A stretch of DNA of 64,000 bases, from positions 1,736,001 to 1,800,000 of the forward strand of contig NZ_CP099391.1 of NCBI RefSeq assembly GCF_023913515.1, given 5' to 3'. Below, in pieces: positions 46,122-55,912 of this stretch; position 1 is the stretch's first letter, and each line of letters starts with the position of its first letter. The notes beneath the pieces were generated by a model. That model did no database searches and was not told where the DNA came from. It saw only the letters and a program-made list of their open reading frames with translations. A program made the translations under genes and the position numbers. This DNA comes from Natronococcus sp. CG52. Its GTDB lineage: Archaea > Halobacteriota > Halobacteria > Halobacteriales > Natrialbaceae.

Positions 46122-46616
46122 CTACTCGAGCGACTCGACGAACTCGTAGTCGAGCAGTCGTGCAGCCGGTCGGTCGTCGTCGAGCGGAATCTGCCAGCCG
46201 TCGATCCGCGACGGTTCCTCGAGGGCGTTCGTCAGCGTTTTCCGGACCTCGATCGCGTCGACGCCGTAGTAGTCACTCGGCACGTTCTCCAGGTACTGCA
46301 GCGCCGTCTCGAAGAGACTCCGCATGCCGCCGTCGTCCTCGAAGTCGGCCCGTTTGTACGCGCCGGCGGCGACCTGGACCATCCCGTGAAGGAACGCGCT
46401 CTCGGTCGTGCCGCGGCCGTAGTTGTACCACTCCGTCTCGAAGCAGTCGTGAGACTCGTGGAACGCGCCGTCGTTGAACAGACGAACGCCGTGGACGACG
46501 GCGCGTCGAAGCGTTCCGTGTTCCCAGCCGTTCGACTCGCCGCGGGCCGGGTTCCAGCCGGTCGGATTGCCCGCAGTCGGCGGCGCAACGCTGTGATCTC
46601 TCGTGTGGTCGGTCAT
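46122..46616 (-). CDS. DUF309 domain protein
   Basis: A 164-aa helical protein. The core string [21 protein letters not shown] is the DUF309 signature, followed by [15 protein letters not shown]. The HxxHDxxE-type residues suggest a metal or ligand site. The N-terminal 30 residues are low-complexity. Function unknown. Confidence 0.87.
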   Translation of the reverse strand: MTDHTRDHSVAPPTAGNPTGWNPARGESNGWEHGTLRRAVVHGVRLFNDGAFHESHDCFETEWYNYGRGTTESAFLHGMVQVAAGAYKRADFEDDGGMRSLFETALQYLENVPSDYYGVDAIEVRKTLTNALEEPSRIDGWQIPLDDDRPAARLLDYEFVESLE

Positions 46617-46939
46617 CGGTGATCGGTGGTGGATCGGACGGCGCGTGCGGACGATAGGACTCGCATCTCACTGTTAGTTCAGTTCTCGAGCATAGGATGA
46701 CTTTCGCTCGTCGCCTTGGGGTGCAGTACGACATATAGAAAGTTAGAGCATTACTCCGGTTGTCCGCTATAAAGCCGAGTGGGCTCGCCGTTCGGAACTG
46801 CCCGATGTGATGGCGAAAGCTCGTATTCAGCTACCCAACGGGCGAACTGAGAGACCGTCCCGCGGCCGGAATACACAGTCACGAAAATCCACATATCATA
46901 AGAAAAGTATTTATCCGCATCGTTAATATATTCGACTAG
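46617..46939. other. 323-bp spacer ahead of the small zinc-finger gene
   Basis: It contains the TATA box described next and a minus-strand reading that ends YELSPSHRAVPNGEPTRLYS but has no clean start. I cannot support a gene here. Confidence 0.3.
46904..46915 (+). promoter_or_regulatory. TATA-box promoter of the small zinc-finger gene
   Basis: AAGTATTTATCC is centred about 29 nt before ATG 46940 in AT-rich surroundings. Confidence 0.6.
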
Positions 46940-47101
46940 ATGAATTATCCATACGGGGCGTGTCAGGGCTGTGGTGAGCGACTCTTCGGACACGTCGACG
47001 GCGGGTACGTGTGCCACAACTGCGAAACGCGGTATCGCTCCGAACCGGTTAGCGACGGTTCCTCGAGCAGACAGGGGCTCGAGCAGCGCCCGCAGGCGTA
47101 A
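46940..47101 (+). CDS. 53-aa zinc-finger protein
   Basis: A 53-aa protein with two CxxC knuckles, CQGC near residue 8 and CHNC near residue 26, then a basic/polar tail. This is the usual form of haloarchaeal small zinc-finger proteins. A strong promoter precedes it, and the start is leaderless. It ends 48 nt before tRNA-Leu. Function unknown; DNA, RNA or protein binding are all possible. Confidence 0.7.
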   Translation: MNYPYGACQGCGERLFGHVDGGYVCHNCETRYRSEPVSDGSSSRQGLEQRPQA

Positions 47102-47149
47102 GCCAAACCGCAGACTATTCATACGCCTTTCTCGAACGATCACATGCGT

Positions 47150-47232
47150 GCGAGGGTAGCCAAGCGGCCAACGGCGGCGGACTCAAGATCCGCTCTCGTA
47201 GGAGTTCGTGGGTTCGATTCCCTCCCCTCGCA
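47150..47232 (+). tRNA. tRNA-Leu (anticodon CAA)
   Basis: An 83-nt class II tRNA. Acceptor stem GCGAGGG pairs with CCCTCGC, with discriminator A as expected for Leu. The anticodon stem GCGGA/TCCGC encloses the loop CTCAAGA (anticodon CAA). A long variable arm (TCTCGTAGGAG) and a T loop TTCGATT follow. There is no intron. The T-stem has one mismatch. CCA is not encoded. Its last 22 nt are repeated downstream (see att-like repeat). Confidence 0.93.
47211..47232 (+). repeat. tRNA-Leu 3' end, first copy of 22-nt att-like direct repeat
   Basis: This covers part of the T arm and the 3' acceptor strand of tRNA-Leu. The identical 22 nt recur at 47323-47344, as expected where a tRNA-targeting integrase acted. 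Confidence 0.65.
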
Positions 47233-47322
47233 TTGCAGTGAGGCGCATCCCGCGCCGAACGAAAATGCACGGAGGGATCGAATGACGCCGGGGTTCTGCG
47301 CGAAGCGCAGGTTCCCGGTGGT

Positions 47323-47344
47323 GGTTCGATTCCCTCCCCTCGCA
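47323..47344 (+). repeat. second copy of the 22-nt tRNA-Leu 3' end (att-like)
   Basis: An exact copy of 47211-47232 not belonging to any tRNA. The 90 bp between the copies hold no gene; hairpins CTGCGC/GCGCAG (between) and GGCAAGAG/CTCTTGCC (after) flank it. Confidence 0.65.
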
Positions 47345-47504
47345 CTGGCAACCAGTGCGGCAAGAGAGCACCTCTTGCCCTCGCAAACTTCTCCGACACG
47401 CTCACTCTCGAGCGACGGCTCCCGGACTCGAGTCGCCGACGCCGACGATCGGTCACTGACACGAAACGTGACACCTTTTGACGCCGGCCCCCTCAGGCTG
47501 GGCA

Positions 47505-48308
47505 ATGAGTAACTCTGACGAGGCTGCTCGCCGGGCCGAGGTCGCCGCTCGTGCGGCCAGAGCGGGGGCAGCGATCGCCGGCGACGCGTTTCGCACGACG
47601 CTCGAGGTCGAACGGAAGGACGGCAAGACCGACGTCGTCACGCAGGCGGATCGCGACGCCCAGGCGGCCGTGATCGACGTCGTACGAGAGGAGTTTCCGG
47701 ACGACCCCATCGTCGGCGAGGAGGAGGACGAACTGAAGGAGGTTCCGAAGACGGGGCCGGCGTGGATCGTCGACCCGATCGACGGCACGAACAACTTCGT
47801 CAGGGGGATCCGCTCGTTCGGAACCGCCGTCGCGGCGGTCGTCGACGGCGAACCGGTCGGCGCCGCGACGATCTGTCCGGCCCTCTCGGACGGCTATCGG
47901 AGCGGTCCGGACGGCGTCGTCCGGAACGACGAGTCGATCTCGGTCAGCGACTGCGGCGACCCCGAGGCGGCGACCGTCTCGCCGACGTTCTGGTGGGACT
48001 TCGACCACCGCGACCAGTACGCCGCCGCGAACCGAGAGATCGTTACCCGCTTCGGCGACATGCGCCGGTTCGGCTGCGCCCAGCTCGGACTCGCGATGGT
48101 CGCCTCGGGTGCGCTCGAGGGGATCACGACGAACCTGCGGGCGAACCCGTGGGATACCGTCGCCGGCGTCCACCTCGTCCGGCAGGCCGGCGGGCGAGTC
48201 ACGGATCTCGAGGGCGAGCGCTGGCGTCACGACAGCGCCGGACTGGTCGCCTCGAACGGCGAGATCCACGACGAACTGCTCGAGGCCGCCCGCCGGATCG
48301 ACGCGTAA
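47505..48308 (+). CDS. inositol monophosphatase/fructose-1,6-bisphosphatase family protein
   Basis: A 267-aa Mg-dependent phosphatase. Metal motifs are GEEEDEL near residue 73, the WIVDPIDGTNNFVRG box near 88-102, and the C-terminal WDTVAGVHLVRQAGGRVTD segment. In archaea this family covers inositol-1-phosphatase and the dual FBPase/IMPase; sequence alone does not separate them. ATG 47505 (MSNSDEAARRAE) is preferred to the upstream reading. It begins about 160 nt after the att-like repeat. Confidence 0.92.
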   Translation: MSNSDEAARRAEVAARAARAGAAIAGDAFRTTLEVERKDGKTDVVTQADRDAQAAVIDVVREEFPDDPIVGEEEDELKEVPKTGPAWIVDPIDGTNNFVRGIRSFGTAVAAVVDGEPVGAATICPALSDGYRSGPDGVVRNDESISVSDCGDPEAATVSPTFWWDFDHRDQYAAANREIVTRFGDMRRFGCAQLGLAMVASGALEGITTNLRANPWDTVAGVHLVRQAGGRVTDLEGERWRHDSAGLVASNGEIHDELLEAARRIDA

Positions 48309-48371
48309 GATTCCGTTTCTCCCGGACTGAAAACCGGAAACGGTAAGCGGTCGCTCCAACGGATATCGGTT

Positions 48372-49499
48372 ATGGACGAGTACATCGAACGGTACGGGGC
48401 CCAGCGAGTCTGGACCGCGGCCGTCGTGACTCTCGCTGTCGGCGTCGCAGCCCTCGCGTTGCTGTTCCCGCAGCGAGTGTACGTCGATCTCATCTGGCAG
48501 TACTACTGGGGGCCGGTCGTCGCCGACGCTCAGGACATGAGCTGTGTCGCCTGGGCCGACGGCGCGGAAGTTCCCTGCAGCGAGGCACCGGCGGACGCCG
48601 GTCCGACCGCCTCGCCGGGATACACGTTCGTCTCTTATGCCGGCTATATCCCGACGCTGCTGTTGTTGCTGATCGGGATCGGGTTCATCATCGAACGCCT
48701 CGAGATCGAGCGCTACCGAGCTGGCTTCTACGGCCTGTTCCCGTTCATGCTGTTCGGCGGCGCGCTGCGCGTCGTCGAGGACGCGAACGTCGCGGCCTAC
48801 CGCGAGACCGGCGAACTCGCGATCGAACTCCCGTGGTCCGGCCTCCTGATCAGCCCGCTCATCTACTTCACGGTCTTCCTGATCGCCCTCGCCGCGGTCG
48901 TCTCGTCCGTCTGGCTCGACAGAAACGACTACGTCTCGGGCTACGAGTACCCGCTGTTCGGCATCGGCACCGCCGCGCTGACGATCACGGTCGGCTATCT
49001 CGGCTACCTCGCGTACGCGGAACCGTACGCGAGCTTCCACGGCGGCTTGCTGGCGACGACGCTCGCCGGCGCGACGATCGCGACGGCGATCACCTGGGTC
49101 GTCATCGATCGCTTCGCCCCCGAAATCAACAGCGGCACCCGGCTCATGGGTGTCGTCGTCATCTGGGCCCACGCCGTCGACGGGGTCGCGAACGTCATCG
49201 GCCTCGACTGGGCGACCGTCTTCGGTCTGCCGCGTAACCTCGTTCCGAAACACCCGATCAACGACGCGATCGTCACCTACACCGGCACAGTCCTCCCCGA
49301 GAGCATCGTCAGCGTCACCGGCGCCGCCTGGCCGTTCCTGCTCGTGAAACTCGCCGCAGCGGTCGTCGTGATCGCGCTCTTCAACGACGAGATCTTCGAC
49401 GAGAGCCCTCGGTTCGCGTACCTGCTCATGATCGCCGTCGTCGCCGTCGGCCTCGGACCGGGCACCCGCGACATGCTGCGGGCTACCTTCGGGGTCTGA
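48372..49499 (+). CDS. DUF63 family membrane protein
   Basis: A 375-aa protein with about nine hydrophobic helices. Family-typical strings are [39 protein letters not shown] and [17 protein letters not shown]63 occurs almost only in archaea and its function is unknown. It is 63 nt after the IMPase-type gene and 73 nt before the DUF2391 gene, all on the plus strand. Confidence 0.92.
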   Translation: MDEYIERYGAQRVWTAAVVTLAVGVAALALLFPQRVYVDLIWQYYWGPVVADAQDMSCVAWADGAEVPCSEAPADAGPTASPGYTFVSYAGYIPTLLLLLIGIGFIIERLEIERYRAGFYGLFPFMLFGGALRVVEDANVAAYRETGELAIELPWSGLLISPLIYFTVFLIALAAVVSSVWLDRNDYVSGYEYPLFGIGTAALTITVGYLGYLAYAEPYASFHGGLLATTLAGATIATAITWVVIDRFAPEINSGTRLMGVVVIWAHAVDGVANVIGLDWATVFGLPRNLVPKHPINDAIVTYTGTVLPESIVSVTGAAWPFLLVKLAAAVVVIALFNDEIFDESPRFAYLLMIAVVAVGLGPGTRDMLRATFGV

Positions 49500-49572
49500 A
49501 CCGGCCGCACCGCCCCGTCCCCTCGAGCGCAGTCGACGTGTTTTTCCCGCCGGTCGCGGATGTCGTTGCTGG

Positions 49573-50256
49573 ATGTCCAGTACGAACCAGCGAACCGAGA
49601 ACGACGACCCGCCCCTCGAGCGAGAGGAGCTTCCGTCGGAGCCCGACGTCGATCACTTGCTCGAGCACCTCGAGGAACTCGAAGGCCTCGTCGACGACCC
49701 GGCTGAGCGCGAGCAGGTTCGGCGGACGATGCGGGTGGCTCGACGCATTCCCGGGGTGAACGCGGTCGAGAACGGGATCCGGAAGTACACGGCCCGGGAC
49801 ATGGCCGAGGCATTCGTGGGCAGCATTCTCCTCGCGCTGCCGCTGCTCGTCGAGGACGGCGTGTTCGAGATCGCCGAGCACTTCGTAGCGGTCACCGTCT
49901 CGGGCGTCCCACTCTTTCTGCTCTCGAACGTCCTCTTTATCCTCCTGCTCACGACCGGCCTGATCTACTGGACCGATATTCGAAAGGTGAGCGTGACGAA
50001 GCCGCTGTTCGGCTTCGTTCCCCGGCGATTGGTCGGAGTCCTCGGAATCTCGTTCCTCACGGCGGCCGGACTGATGGTCATGTGGGGCCGGATCTTCGTG
50101 GAGGGTCCGACGAGCGCGGAGGCGTTCGCCCGAATCACGGTCATCTGGACGGCCGGCGCCTTCGGCGCCGCACTCGGGGACATTCTGCCGGGTGAGAGCG
50201 AGGGTCACGACGTCACGATCGGCAATCTCGACGATATCGTCAGCCCGGACCGGTAG
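49573..50256 (+). CDS. DUF2391 (TIGR02587) family membrane protein
   Basis: A 227-aa protein with an N-terminal acidic cytoplasmic part of about 75 residues (ERVDHLLEHLEEL-like repeats) and four or five helices. DMAEAFVGSILLALPLLVEDGVFEI is the conserved first-helix region, with GRIFVEGPTSAEAFARITVIW later. Function unknown. Confidence 0.8.
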   Translation: MSSTNQRTENDDPPLEREELPSEPDVDHLLEHLEELEGLVDDPAEREQVRRTMRVARRIPGVNAVENGIRKYTARDMAEAFVGSILLALPLLVEDGVFEIAEHFVAVTVSGVPLFLLSNVLFILLLTTGLIYWTDIRKVSVTKPLFGFVPRRLVGVLGISFLTAAGLMVMWGRIFVEGPTSAEAFARITVIWTAGAFGAALGDILPGESEGHDVTIGNLDDIVSPDR

Positions 50257-50327
50257 CCGGTCGACGCGTTCGGCGGTGCGCCACCGGATCGGGAACGACT
50301 TACGGCCGCGAGATGCAAGAGAAACGT

Positions 50328-51212
50328 ATGACAGAGGATTCAGCCGCGGACGCGGGCTGGTTCGCGGGACTCGAGCCCGACGATCTCGAGGCAGGCGCCG
50401 CCGCGATCGCCGAGGGGACGGCTCCGGAGCCGGCGGACTGGCCGAGCCGTGCGCTCGAGGCAGGCTTCGCGAGCGACGAGGACGAGTACTACGATCGGCT
50501 TCACGAGGCGACGACGGCCGCAACTCGTTCCGCCGTCGAACGGCGGGAACGGGCCGACGACCGCCAACTCGTCCACGCGATCCGGGCGATGGACGACTGT
50601 CATCGGACGGCGAACGAACTCGCCGAGCGGCTGGCCGAGTGGGGCGGCACGATCGATCCCGACGCGGGAACCGGCGTCGCCTACGCTCGAGAACTGGTAG
50701 CCGAGACCGATCGCGAGGTCGATCACCCTCGCGTCCGCTCGCTGGCCGAGCGCGTCGTCTCGCTCGCCGAGGAGGGCGAGGAGCTACGGGAGTACGTCGA
50801 ACGGGAGACGCCGACCGTCGCGCCGAACCTCGCCGCCCTCGCCGGACCGGTGCTCGCGGCAAGGCTGATCTCGCTCGCGGGCGGTCTCGAGAACCTCGCG
50901 AAGAAACCGAGCGGCACGGTCCAGGTGCTGGGCGCCGAAGACGCCCTGTTCGCCCACCTTCGGGGTCACGCACCCTCGCCGAAGCACGGCATCATCTACA
51001 CGCACGACGCGGTGCGAGGAACGCACCCCGAAAACCGGGGGTCGGCGGCTCGCGCACTCGCCGGCAAGCTCTCTATCGCGACCCGCGTCGACCACTACTC
51101 GGGCGAGCGCAAGCCCGAACTCGAGGCCGAACTCACCGAGCGCATCGAAACGATCCAGGCCCGGACGGTCGACGACGGAGCCGACGAGACCGGGGGTGAC
51201 GGCGATGAGTGA
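50328..51212 (+). CDS. NOP5/NOP56-related box C/D RNP core protein
   Basis: A 294-aa Nop-domain protein that bridges L7Ae-bound box C/D guide RNA to fibrillarin for 2'-O-methylation. The N-terminal domain binds fibrillarin; a helical coiled coil covers about 90-150; the Nop domain has the APNLAALAGPVLAARLISLAGGLENLAKKPSGTVQVLGAE signature split across two helices, then KHGIIYTH. ATG 50328 is used. The stop overlaps the flpA start by 8 nt, so the partners are co-translated. Confidence 0.95.
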   Translation: MTEDSAADAGWFAGLEPDDLEAGAAAIAEGTAPEPADWPSRALEAGFASDEDEYYDRLHEATTAATRSAVERRERADDRQLVHAIRAMDDCHRTANELAERLAEWGGTIDPDAGTGVAYARELVAETDREVDHPRVRSLAERVVSLAEEGEELREYVERETPTVAPNLAALAGPVLAARLISLAGGLENLAKKPSGTVQVLGAEDALFAHLRGHAPSPKHGIIYTHDAVRGTHPENRGSAARALAGKLSIATRVDHYSGERKPELEAELTERIETIQARTVDDGADETGGDGDE

Positions 51213-51849
51213 TCGCGAGCTACCCGCCGGCATCGAGCGCCACGAGTTCGACGGAGCGGCCCGTCTGGCGACGCGCGGGGAACCAGTGTACGGCGAACCG
51301 ACCGATGGCGAGTGGCGCGCCTGGAACCCCAACCGGTCGAAACTCGGCGCGATGCTCGACCTCGAGATGGAAACCGGTCTCGAGGGCGGCGACGAGGAGA
51401 CGGTGCTGTATCTGGGTGCCGCCAGCGGAACGACGGTGAGTCACGTCGCCGACTTCGCGGGTCCGACCTACGCCGTCGAGTTCGCGGCCCGGCCGGCGCG
51501 GGACCTGCTCGAGGCGGCCGACTCCCGGCCGCGGCTCTTCCCGCTGCTCAAGGACGCGCGGAAACCCGAGAGCTACGCCCACGTCGTCGAGTCCGATGTC
51601 GACGTCATCGTCCAGGACGTCGCGACCCGCGGACAGTCCCGGGTGGCGCTCGAGAACCGCCGGTTCCTCGCCGACGACGGCCGACTGCTGCTCGCGGTCA
51701 AGGCCAGAAGCGAGGACGTGACGCGCGACCCGGAGGGCGTGTTCGACGACGTTCGCGACGAGCTGGCCGAGGGGTACGAGCTGCTCGAGACGCGACGTCT
51801 CGACGAGTATCACACCGATCACCTCGGGATCGTCGCCCGTCCCCGATAA
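51205..51849 (+). CDS. flpA: fibrillarin-like rRNA/tRNA 2'-O-methyltransferase
   Basis: A 214-aa SAM methylase, the catalytic subunit of the C/D RNP. GEPVYGEPTDGEWRAWNPNRSKL is the fibrillarin opening. The SAM motif reads VLYLGAASGTTVSHV, followed by VEFAARPARDLLE and VDVIVQDVATRGQ with the catalytic Asp. ATG 51205 overlaps the NOP5 stop; an ATG nine nt upstream is also in frame. Confidence 0.96.
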   Translation: MSDRELPAGIERHEFDGAARLATRGEPVYGEPTDGEWRAWNPNRSKLGAMLDLEMETGLEGGDEETVLYLGAASGTTVSHVADFAGPTYAVEFAARPARDLLEAADSRPRLFPLLKDARKPESYAHVVESDVDVIVQDVATRGQSRVALENRRFLADDGRLLLAVKARSEDVTRDPEGVFDDVRDELAEGYELLETRRLDEYHTDHLGIVARPR

Positions 51850-51901
51850 CCCGTCGGAGATGCGTTCGAGCGCTACCTTTTGCCGACCGATTCTTCGATA
51901 A

Positions 51902-51911
51902 CGAATATATG
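51902..51911 (+). promoter_or_regulatory. TATA-box promoter of the acyl-CoA ligase
   Basis: GAATATATG is centred about 30 nt before ATG 51937. Confidence 0.5.
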
Positions 51912-51936
51912 AGGTGTTGTGGTACTGTAGCGTGTC

Positions 51937-53523
51937 ATGAGCGAACATCCCACGATCGGTGAGACGCTCGAACAGTCGGTCGATCGGTATCCCGATCGCG
52001 ACGCGATCATCTATCCGCGAAAGAACCAGCGCTGGACCTACGCGGAGTTCGACGAGCGCGTCAACGGGCTGGCTAACGCGATGCTCGAGGTCGGTATCAA
52101 GAAGGGAGACAGAGTCGCGACCGTCCTCCACAACGGGTCGGAGATGGCGCTTACCGTCTACGCCTGCGCGAAGATCGGCGCCGTGTTCACCCCGCTGAAC
52201 TTCCGCCTTCCCGCGGGCGAGATCGAGTACATCGTCGACGACGCCGAGGCCGAACTGCTCCTGTTCGAATCCGCGACCCGGGAGGCGGTCGAGGGCGCCC
52301 GCTCGGCCCTCGAGACCGTCGACGAGTACGTGTACGTCGACGAAGACGCGCCGGAGTACGCGCGCGAGTTCCACGAGCTGCTCGAGTCGGGGTCAGGCGA
52401 GCGACCCGGAATTTCCGTCGAAGAGGACGACGCGTACGCGTTCATCTACACCTCGGGGACGACGGGCCGTCCGAAGGGGGTCGTCCACGAGCACCGGAGC
52501 ATGGTGGAACACGATCTCCTGTGTATCGCGGAGATGAACCTCACCCGCGACGACGTCGGACTGTCGATGATGCCGCTGTATCACTGCGCCGAACTCCACT
52601 GTAACCTGTTTCCGCGGATTCACCGCGGTGCGACGACCGTCATCCACCACGAGTTCGAACCGCAGGCGGCCCTCGAAGCGATCGAGACCCACGGCGTCAC
52701 GGTCCTGTTTGCCGCGCCGACCGCCTGGAACGCCCTCTCGCTGGCCGCCGCCGAAGCGGACGTCGACGTCTCGTCGCTGCGGATCGGCCTGTACGGTGCG
52801 GCGCCGATGCCGGAACAGGTGCTCGACAACTGCATGGAGCACCTCTGTGAGCGGTACGTGCAGGCCTACGGAATGACGGAAATCGGACCCGCCGGCGTGT
52901 TCCAGCCGCCGGAGGACCAGCGCTCGAAGCAGGGCTGTGCCGGGCTGCCCGCGCTCAATCACGAACTGCGCGTGGTCGAACCCGACGCGGATCCGGATCG
53001 GGAAGTCGACGACGGCGAGATCGGCGAAATTCTGATCGCCAGCCCGTGTAGGATGCGCGAGTACTGGAACCGTCCGAACGCTACCGAACGATCGTTGCGC
53101 GACGCCGACGGAACGACGTGGTACTACACCGGCGACCTCGGCTATCTCGACGACGACGGTTACCTCTACGTCGTCGACCGGAAGGACGACATGATCGTCT
53201 CCGGCGGCGAGAACGTGTATCCGGCGGAGGTCGAAGATGCGCTGTTCTCCCACGAGGGCGTCGAAGAGGCCGCCGTCGTCGGCGAACCGCACGAGGAGTG
53301 GGGCGAGACGATCGCGGCGTACGTCGTCGCGACCGGGGATCTCTCGGCGAGCGATCTCGACGGGTTCGTCGTCGGCAGCGACCGACTCGCCGATTTCAAG
53401 CGACCGCGGCGGTACTACTTCGTCGACGAACTCCCCAAGAACCCCAGCGGCAAGGTCCAGAAGTTCAAGCTTCGGGACGGCGAGGCGGACGTCGAGTCCG
53501 AAGCCGAAACCGTCTCCTCCTGA
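51937..53523 (+). CDS. fatty-acid-type acyl-CoA ligase (AMP-binding)
   Basis: A 528-aa ANL-superfamily ligase that activates a carboxylate with ATP and CoA. The P-loop is YTSGTTGRPKG near residue 170, motif A5 is QAYGMTEIGPAG, A7 is YYTGDLGYLDDDG, A8 is VVDRKDDMIVSGGENVYPAE, and the A10 lysine lies in NPSGKVQKFKL. All catalytic motifs are intact, in contrast to the degenerate homologue at 14769-15524. Medium/long-chain acids are the likely substrate. Confidence 0.93.
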   Translation: MSEHPTIGETLEQSVDRYPDRDAIIYPRKNQRWTYAEFDERVNGLANAMLEVGIKKGDRVATVLHNGSEMALTVYACAKIGAVFTPLNFRLPAGEIEYIVDDAEAELLLFESATREAVEGARSALETVDEYVYVDEDAPEYAREFHELLESGSGERPGISVEEDDAYAFIYTSGTTGRPKGVVHEHRSMVEHDLLCIAEMNLTRDDVGLSMMPLYHCAELHCNLFPRIHRGATTVIHHEFEPQAALEAIETHGVTVLFAAPTAWNALSLAAAEADVDVSSLRIGLYGAAPMPEQVLDNCMEHLCERYVQAYGMTEIGPAGVFQPPEDQRSKQGCAGLPALNHELRVVEPDADPDREVDDGEIGEILIASPCRMREYWNRPNATERSLRDADGTTWYYTGDLGYLDDDGYLYVVDRKDDMIVSGGENVYPAEVEDALFSHEGVEEAAVVGEPHEEWGETIAAYVVATGDLSASDLDGFVVGSDRLADFKRPRRYYFVDELPKNPSGKVQKFKLRDGEADVESEAETVSS

Positions 53524-53641
53524 GCGGCGACGAGCCGGTCAGGACGCTGTCGACGGCCGCCGCGTGGGTTTTCGGTGACGAATCCGGCGGCTCGAGCCGA
53601 CTCCAAACCGTATTTACTTCCGGGGCCGAAACTGGGCACCG

Positions 53642-54724
53642 ATGGAACGCGGGTCGCCGGAATCGTTCACGCGCATGGGTACACTGGGGATCGAGGAGGA
53701 GTTCTACGTGGTCGACGAGCGCGGCCGCCCGACGAGCGGCACCGACGAGCTCGTCTACGAACACGAGCCGCCGGAAATTCTCGCGAATCGGCTCGATCAC
53801 GAACTGTTCAAGTGCGTCATCGAGACCCAGACGCCGCGTATCGAAACGCCCGGCGACGCCCGCGAGCGTCTGCTCGAGGTCCGCCGAGCGCTGATCGAGT
53901 ACGCCACCCGTCACGGCTACGACATCGCCGCGGCGGGCCTGCACCCGCTGGCGAAGTGGCGCGAACTCGAGCACGCCGAGAAACCCCGCTACCGCTCGCA
54001 GCTCGATCGAATTCAGTATCCGCAGCACCGCAACACGACGGCCGGCGTCCACGTCCACGTCGGCGTCGACGACGCCGACAAGGCGGTCTGGATCGCCAAC
54101 GAACTGCGCTGGTTCATGCCGGTCATGCTCGCGCTCTCGGCGAACTCGCCGTACTGGAACGGGTTCGACACCGGACTCCAGTCCGCCCGCTCGAAGATCT
54201 TCGAGGCGCTGCCGAACACGGGGATGCCGACCGCCTTCGAGGATTTCGACGCGTTCGACCGGTTCGAGCGACGGATGCTCGAGACGGACGCGATCGAGGA
54301 CCGCGGCGAACTCTGGTACGACGTGCGACCCCACACGGCCCACGGGACGGTCGAACTCCGTGCGCCCGACGGACAGGCCGACCCCGACGTCGTGATGGCG
54401 TTCGTCGAGTACGCCCACGCGCTCGTCGAGGCGCTCGCCGAGGAGTACGAGGACGGGACGCCCGGCCGCCGACACCGGCGAGAGCTACTCGACGAGAACA
54501 AGTGGCGCGCGATCCGCCACGGTCGCGACGCCGCGTTCGTCGACCGCGACCTCGAGGGCACCGTCGACCTCGGCGAACTCGTCGATCGCGAGTGCAAGCG
54601 ACTGGGGATCGACGGCATCAGGCGCGTCTACGAGGGCGAGAGCGGCGCCGAGAGACAGCGTCGACTGCTCGAAGGCGAGGGCCCGGACGCGCTCTGCGAA
54701 TCGCTGCTTCTCGAAGCGAAGTAA
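53642..54724 (+). CDS. gshA: glutamate-cysteine ligase
   Basis: A 360-aa GCS2-type ligase that makes gamma-glutamylcysteine, the main low-molecular-weight thiol of haloarchaea. The start [14 protein letters not shown] (after an 11-residue lead) is the family motif. [18 protein letters not shown] binds metal and nucleotide, and [17 protein letters not shown] is the C-terminal catalytic segment. An internal ATG 53675 (MGTLGIEEE) is the alternative start. It likely supplies the glutaredoxin encoded at 42.5 kb. Confidence 0.92.
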   Translation: MERGSPESFTRMGTLGIEEEFYVVDERGRPTSGTDELVYEHEPPEILANRLDHELFKCVIETQTPRIETPGDARERLLEVRRALIEYATRHGYDIAAAGLHPLAKWRELEHAEKPRYRSQLDRIQYPQHRNTTAGVHVHVGVDDADKAVWIANELRWFMPVMLALSANSPYWNGFDTGLQSARSKIFEALPNTGMPTAFEDFDAFDRFERRMLETDAIEDRGELWYDVRPHTAHGTVELRAPDGQADPDVVMAFVEYAHALVEALAEEYEDGTPGRRHRRELLDENKWRAIRHGRDAAFVDRDLEGTVDLGELVDRECKRLGIDGIRRVYEGESGAERQRRLLEGEGPDALCESLLLEAK

Positions 54725-54795
54725 GCCGGCTTCGCCGTCGATCCGCGAGATCGTACGCGACACCTCCGGATCCGCTGTCGGTGGGACTGTTCCGA

Positions 54796-55788
54796 CTACC
54801 CGTCAGTGCGCTCGGATAACACGGCCGGCTCGCCGCGTTCGGCGCTCTCGTACAGCGCGTCGATCACTCGCATATTCGCGATCGCCTCGTCGGCGTCGGT
54901 TCGCGGTCGAACGCCCTCCTCGACGCAGCGAGCGAAGTGTTCGACCTCCAGCCGGTAGTGGTCGACGGGGTCGAACGTCTCGACGGCGTGTCGCCCGTCG
55001 ATTCGGTACTCCAACGCGAGCGGTTTCTCGAGCGGCGCGTCGAAGGCGTCCGCGACCTCGATCCAGCCGTTCGGCCCCTCGACGCGGTACCGCTGGACCT
55101 TCGGGGTGTCGAGACCCGAGGCGATCCGAGCGGACGATCCGTCGTCGTACTCGAGAATACCCGCGAGTTCGGTGTCGACGCCCGCGTTCCGTGAGTCGTG
55201 GGTGTAGGCGTAGACCCGGTCCGGCTCCCCGAGGAACTGGCGCGCGGCGGAGACGGCGTAACAGCCCACGTCCATCAGCGATCCGCCGGCGAGTTCCTCG
55301 CTCAGGCGGACGTTCTCCGGATCGTCGTACAGTGCGAACTTGAACGAGGCGGAGAGCGAGCGAACGTCCTCGAGTCCCTCGCGAGCGAGTTCGATCGCGC
55401 GTTCGGTTCGTGGGTGGTAGCGGTACATGAACGCCTCCATGAGCGTGACGTTCCGTTCGTCGCAGTACGCGGCGACGTCGCGAGCCTCGTCCGCGTCGAC
55501 CGCTAGCGGTTTCTCGCAGAGGACGTCCAGACCGGCGTCGGCCGCTCGTTTCGTCCACTCGGCGTGAAGCGCGTTGGGAACGGGGACGTAGACCGCGTCG
55601 ATCCCGGCGTCGTCCAGGAGCTCCTCGTACGCGTCGTAGCTTCGAGGGACGCCGAACTCGTCCGCCGTCGTTCGAGCCCGTTCGCCGTCGCGGGAAGCGA
55701 TCGCACCGACGCCGTGTTCGCTCGCCCGAATCGCGGGGATCACCGACTTCCGAGCGATTCCCGCCGTGCCGAGAATACCGAATTCCAT
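54796..55788 (-). CDS. Gfo/Idh/MocA family oxidoreductase
   Basis: A 330-aa NAD(P)-dependent sugar oxidoreductase. The Rossmann motif FGILGTAGIARKSVIPAI starts at residue 3, CEKPLAVDADEA holds the family's EKP lysine, and GGSLMDVGCYAVSAAR the catalytic helix. It resembles glucose-fructose oxidoreductase and xylose dehydrogenase-like enzymes. ATG 55788 is the start. Divergently transcribed from the AGE-family epimerase, with which it may share a sugar pathway. Confidence 0.9.
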   Translation of the reverse strand: MEFGILGTAGIARKSVIPAIRASEHGVGAIASRDGERARTTADEFGVPRSYDAYEELLDDAGIDAVYVPVPNALHAEWTKRAADAGLDVLCEKPLAVDADEARDVAAYCDERNVTLMEAFMYRYHPRTERAIELAREGLEDVRSLSASFKFALYDDPENVRLSEELAGGSLMDVGCYAVSAARQFLGEPDRVYAYTHDSRNAGVDTELAGILEYDDGSSARIASGLDTPKVQRYRVEGPNGWIEVADAFDAPLEKPLALEYRIDGRHAVETFDPVDHYRLEVEHFARCVEEGVRPRTDADEAIANMRVIDALYESAERGEPAVLSERTDG

Positions 55789-55912
55789 ACCGTCGACACC
55801 GTTTTCGACCCGGAAAAAGGCGTAGGATGTTCGACACGCATCAGTACTGGTCCGATGAACCCGGGTCCGCTTACCCAGAATCACTATGTGATCGTACTCG
55901 GTACCGATTCGC

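Noticed and set aside
47140-47512. Frames on both strands across tRNA-Leu and its repeat
   Set aside because: They are translations of the tRNA and att-like region; annotated copies of such frames are a known artefact.
47493-49253. 586-aa minus-strand frame opposite the IMPase and DUF63 genes
   Set aside because: Crosses two real genes, has no motifs, and is Arg/Asp low-complexity.
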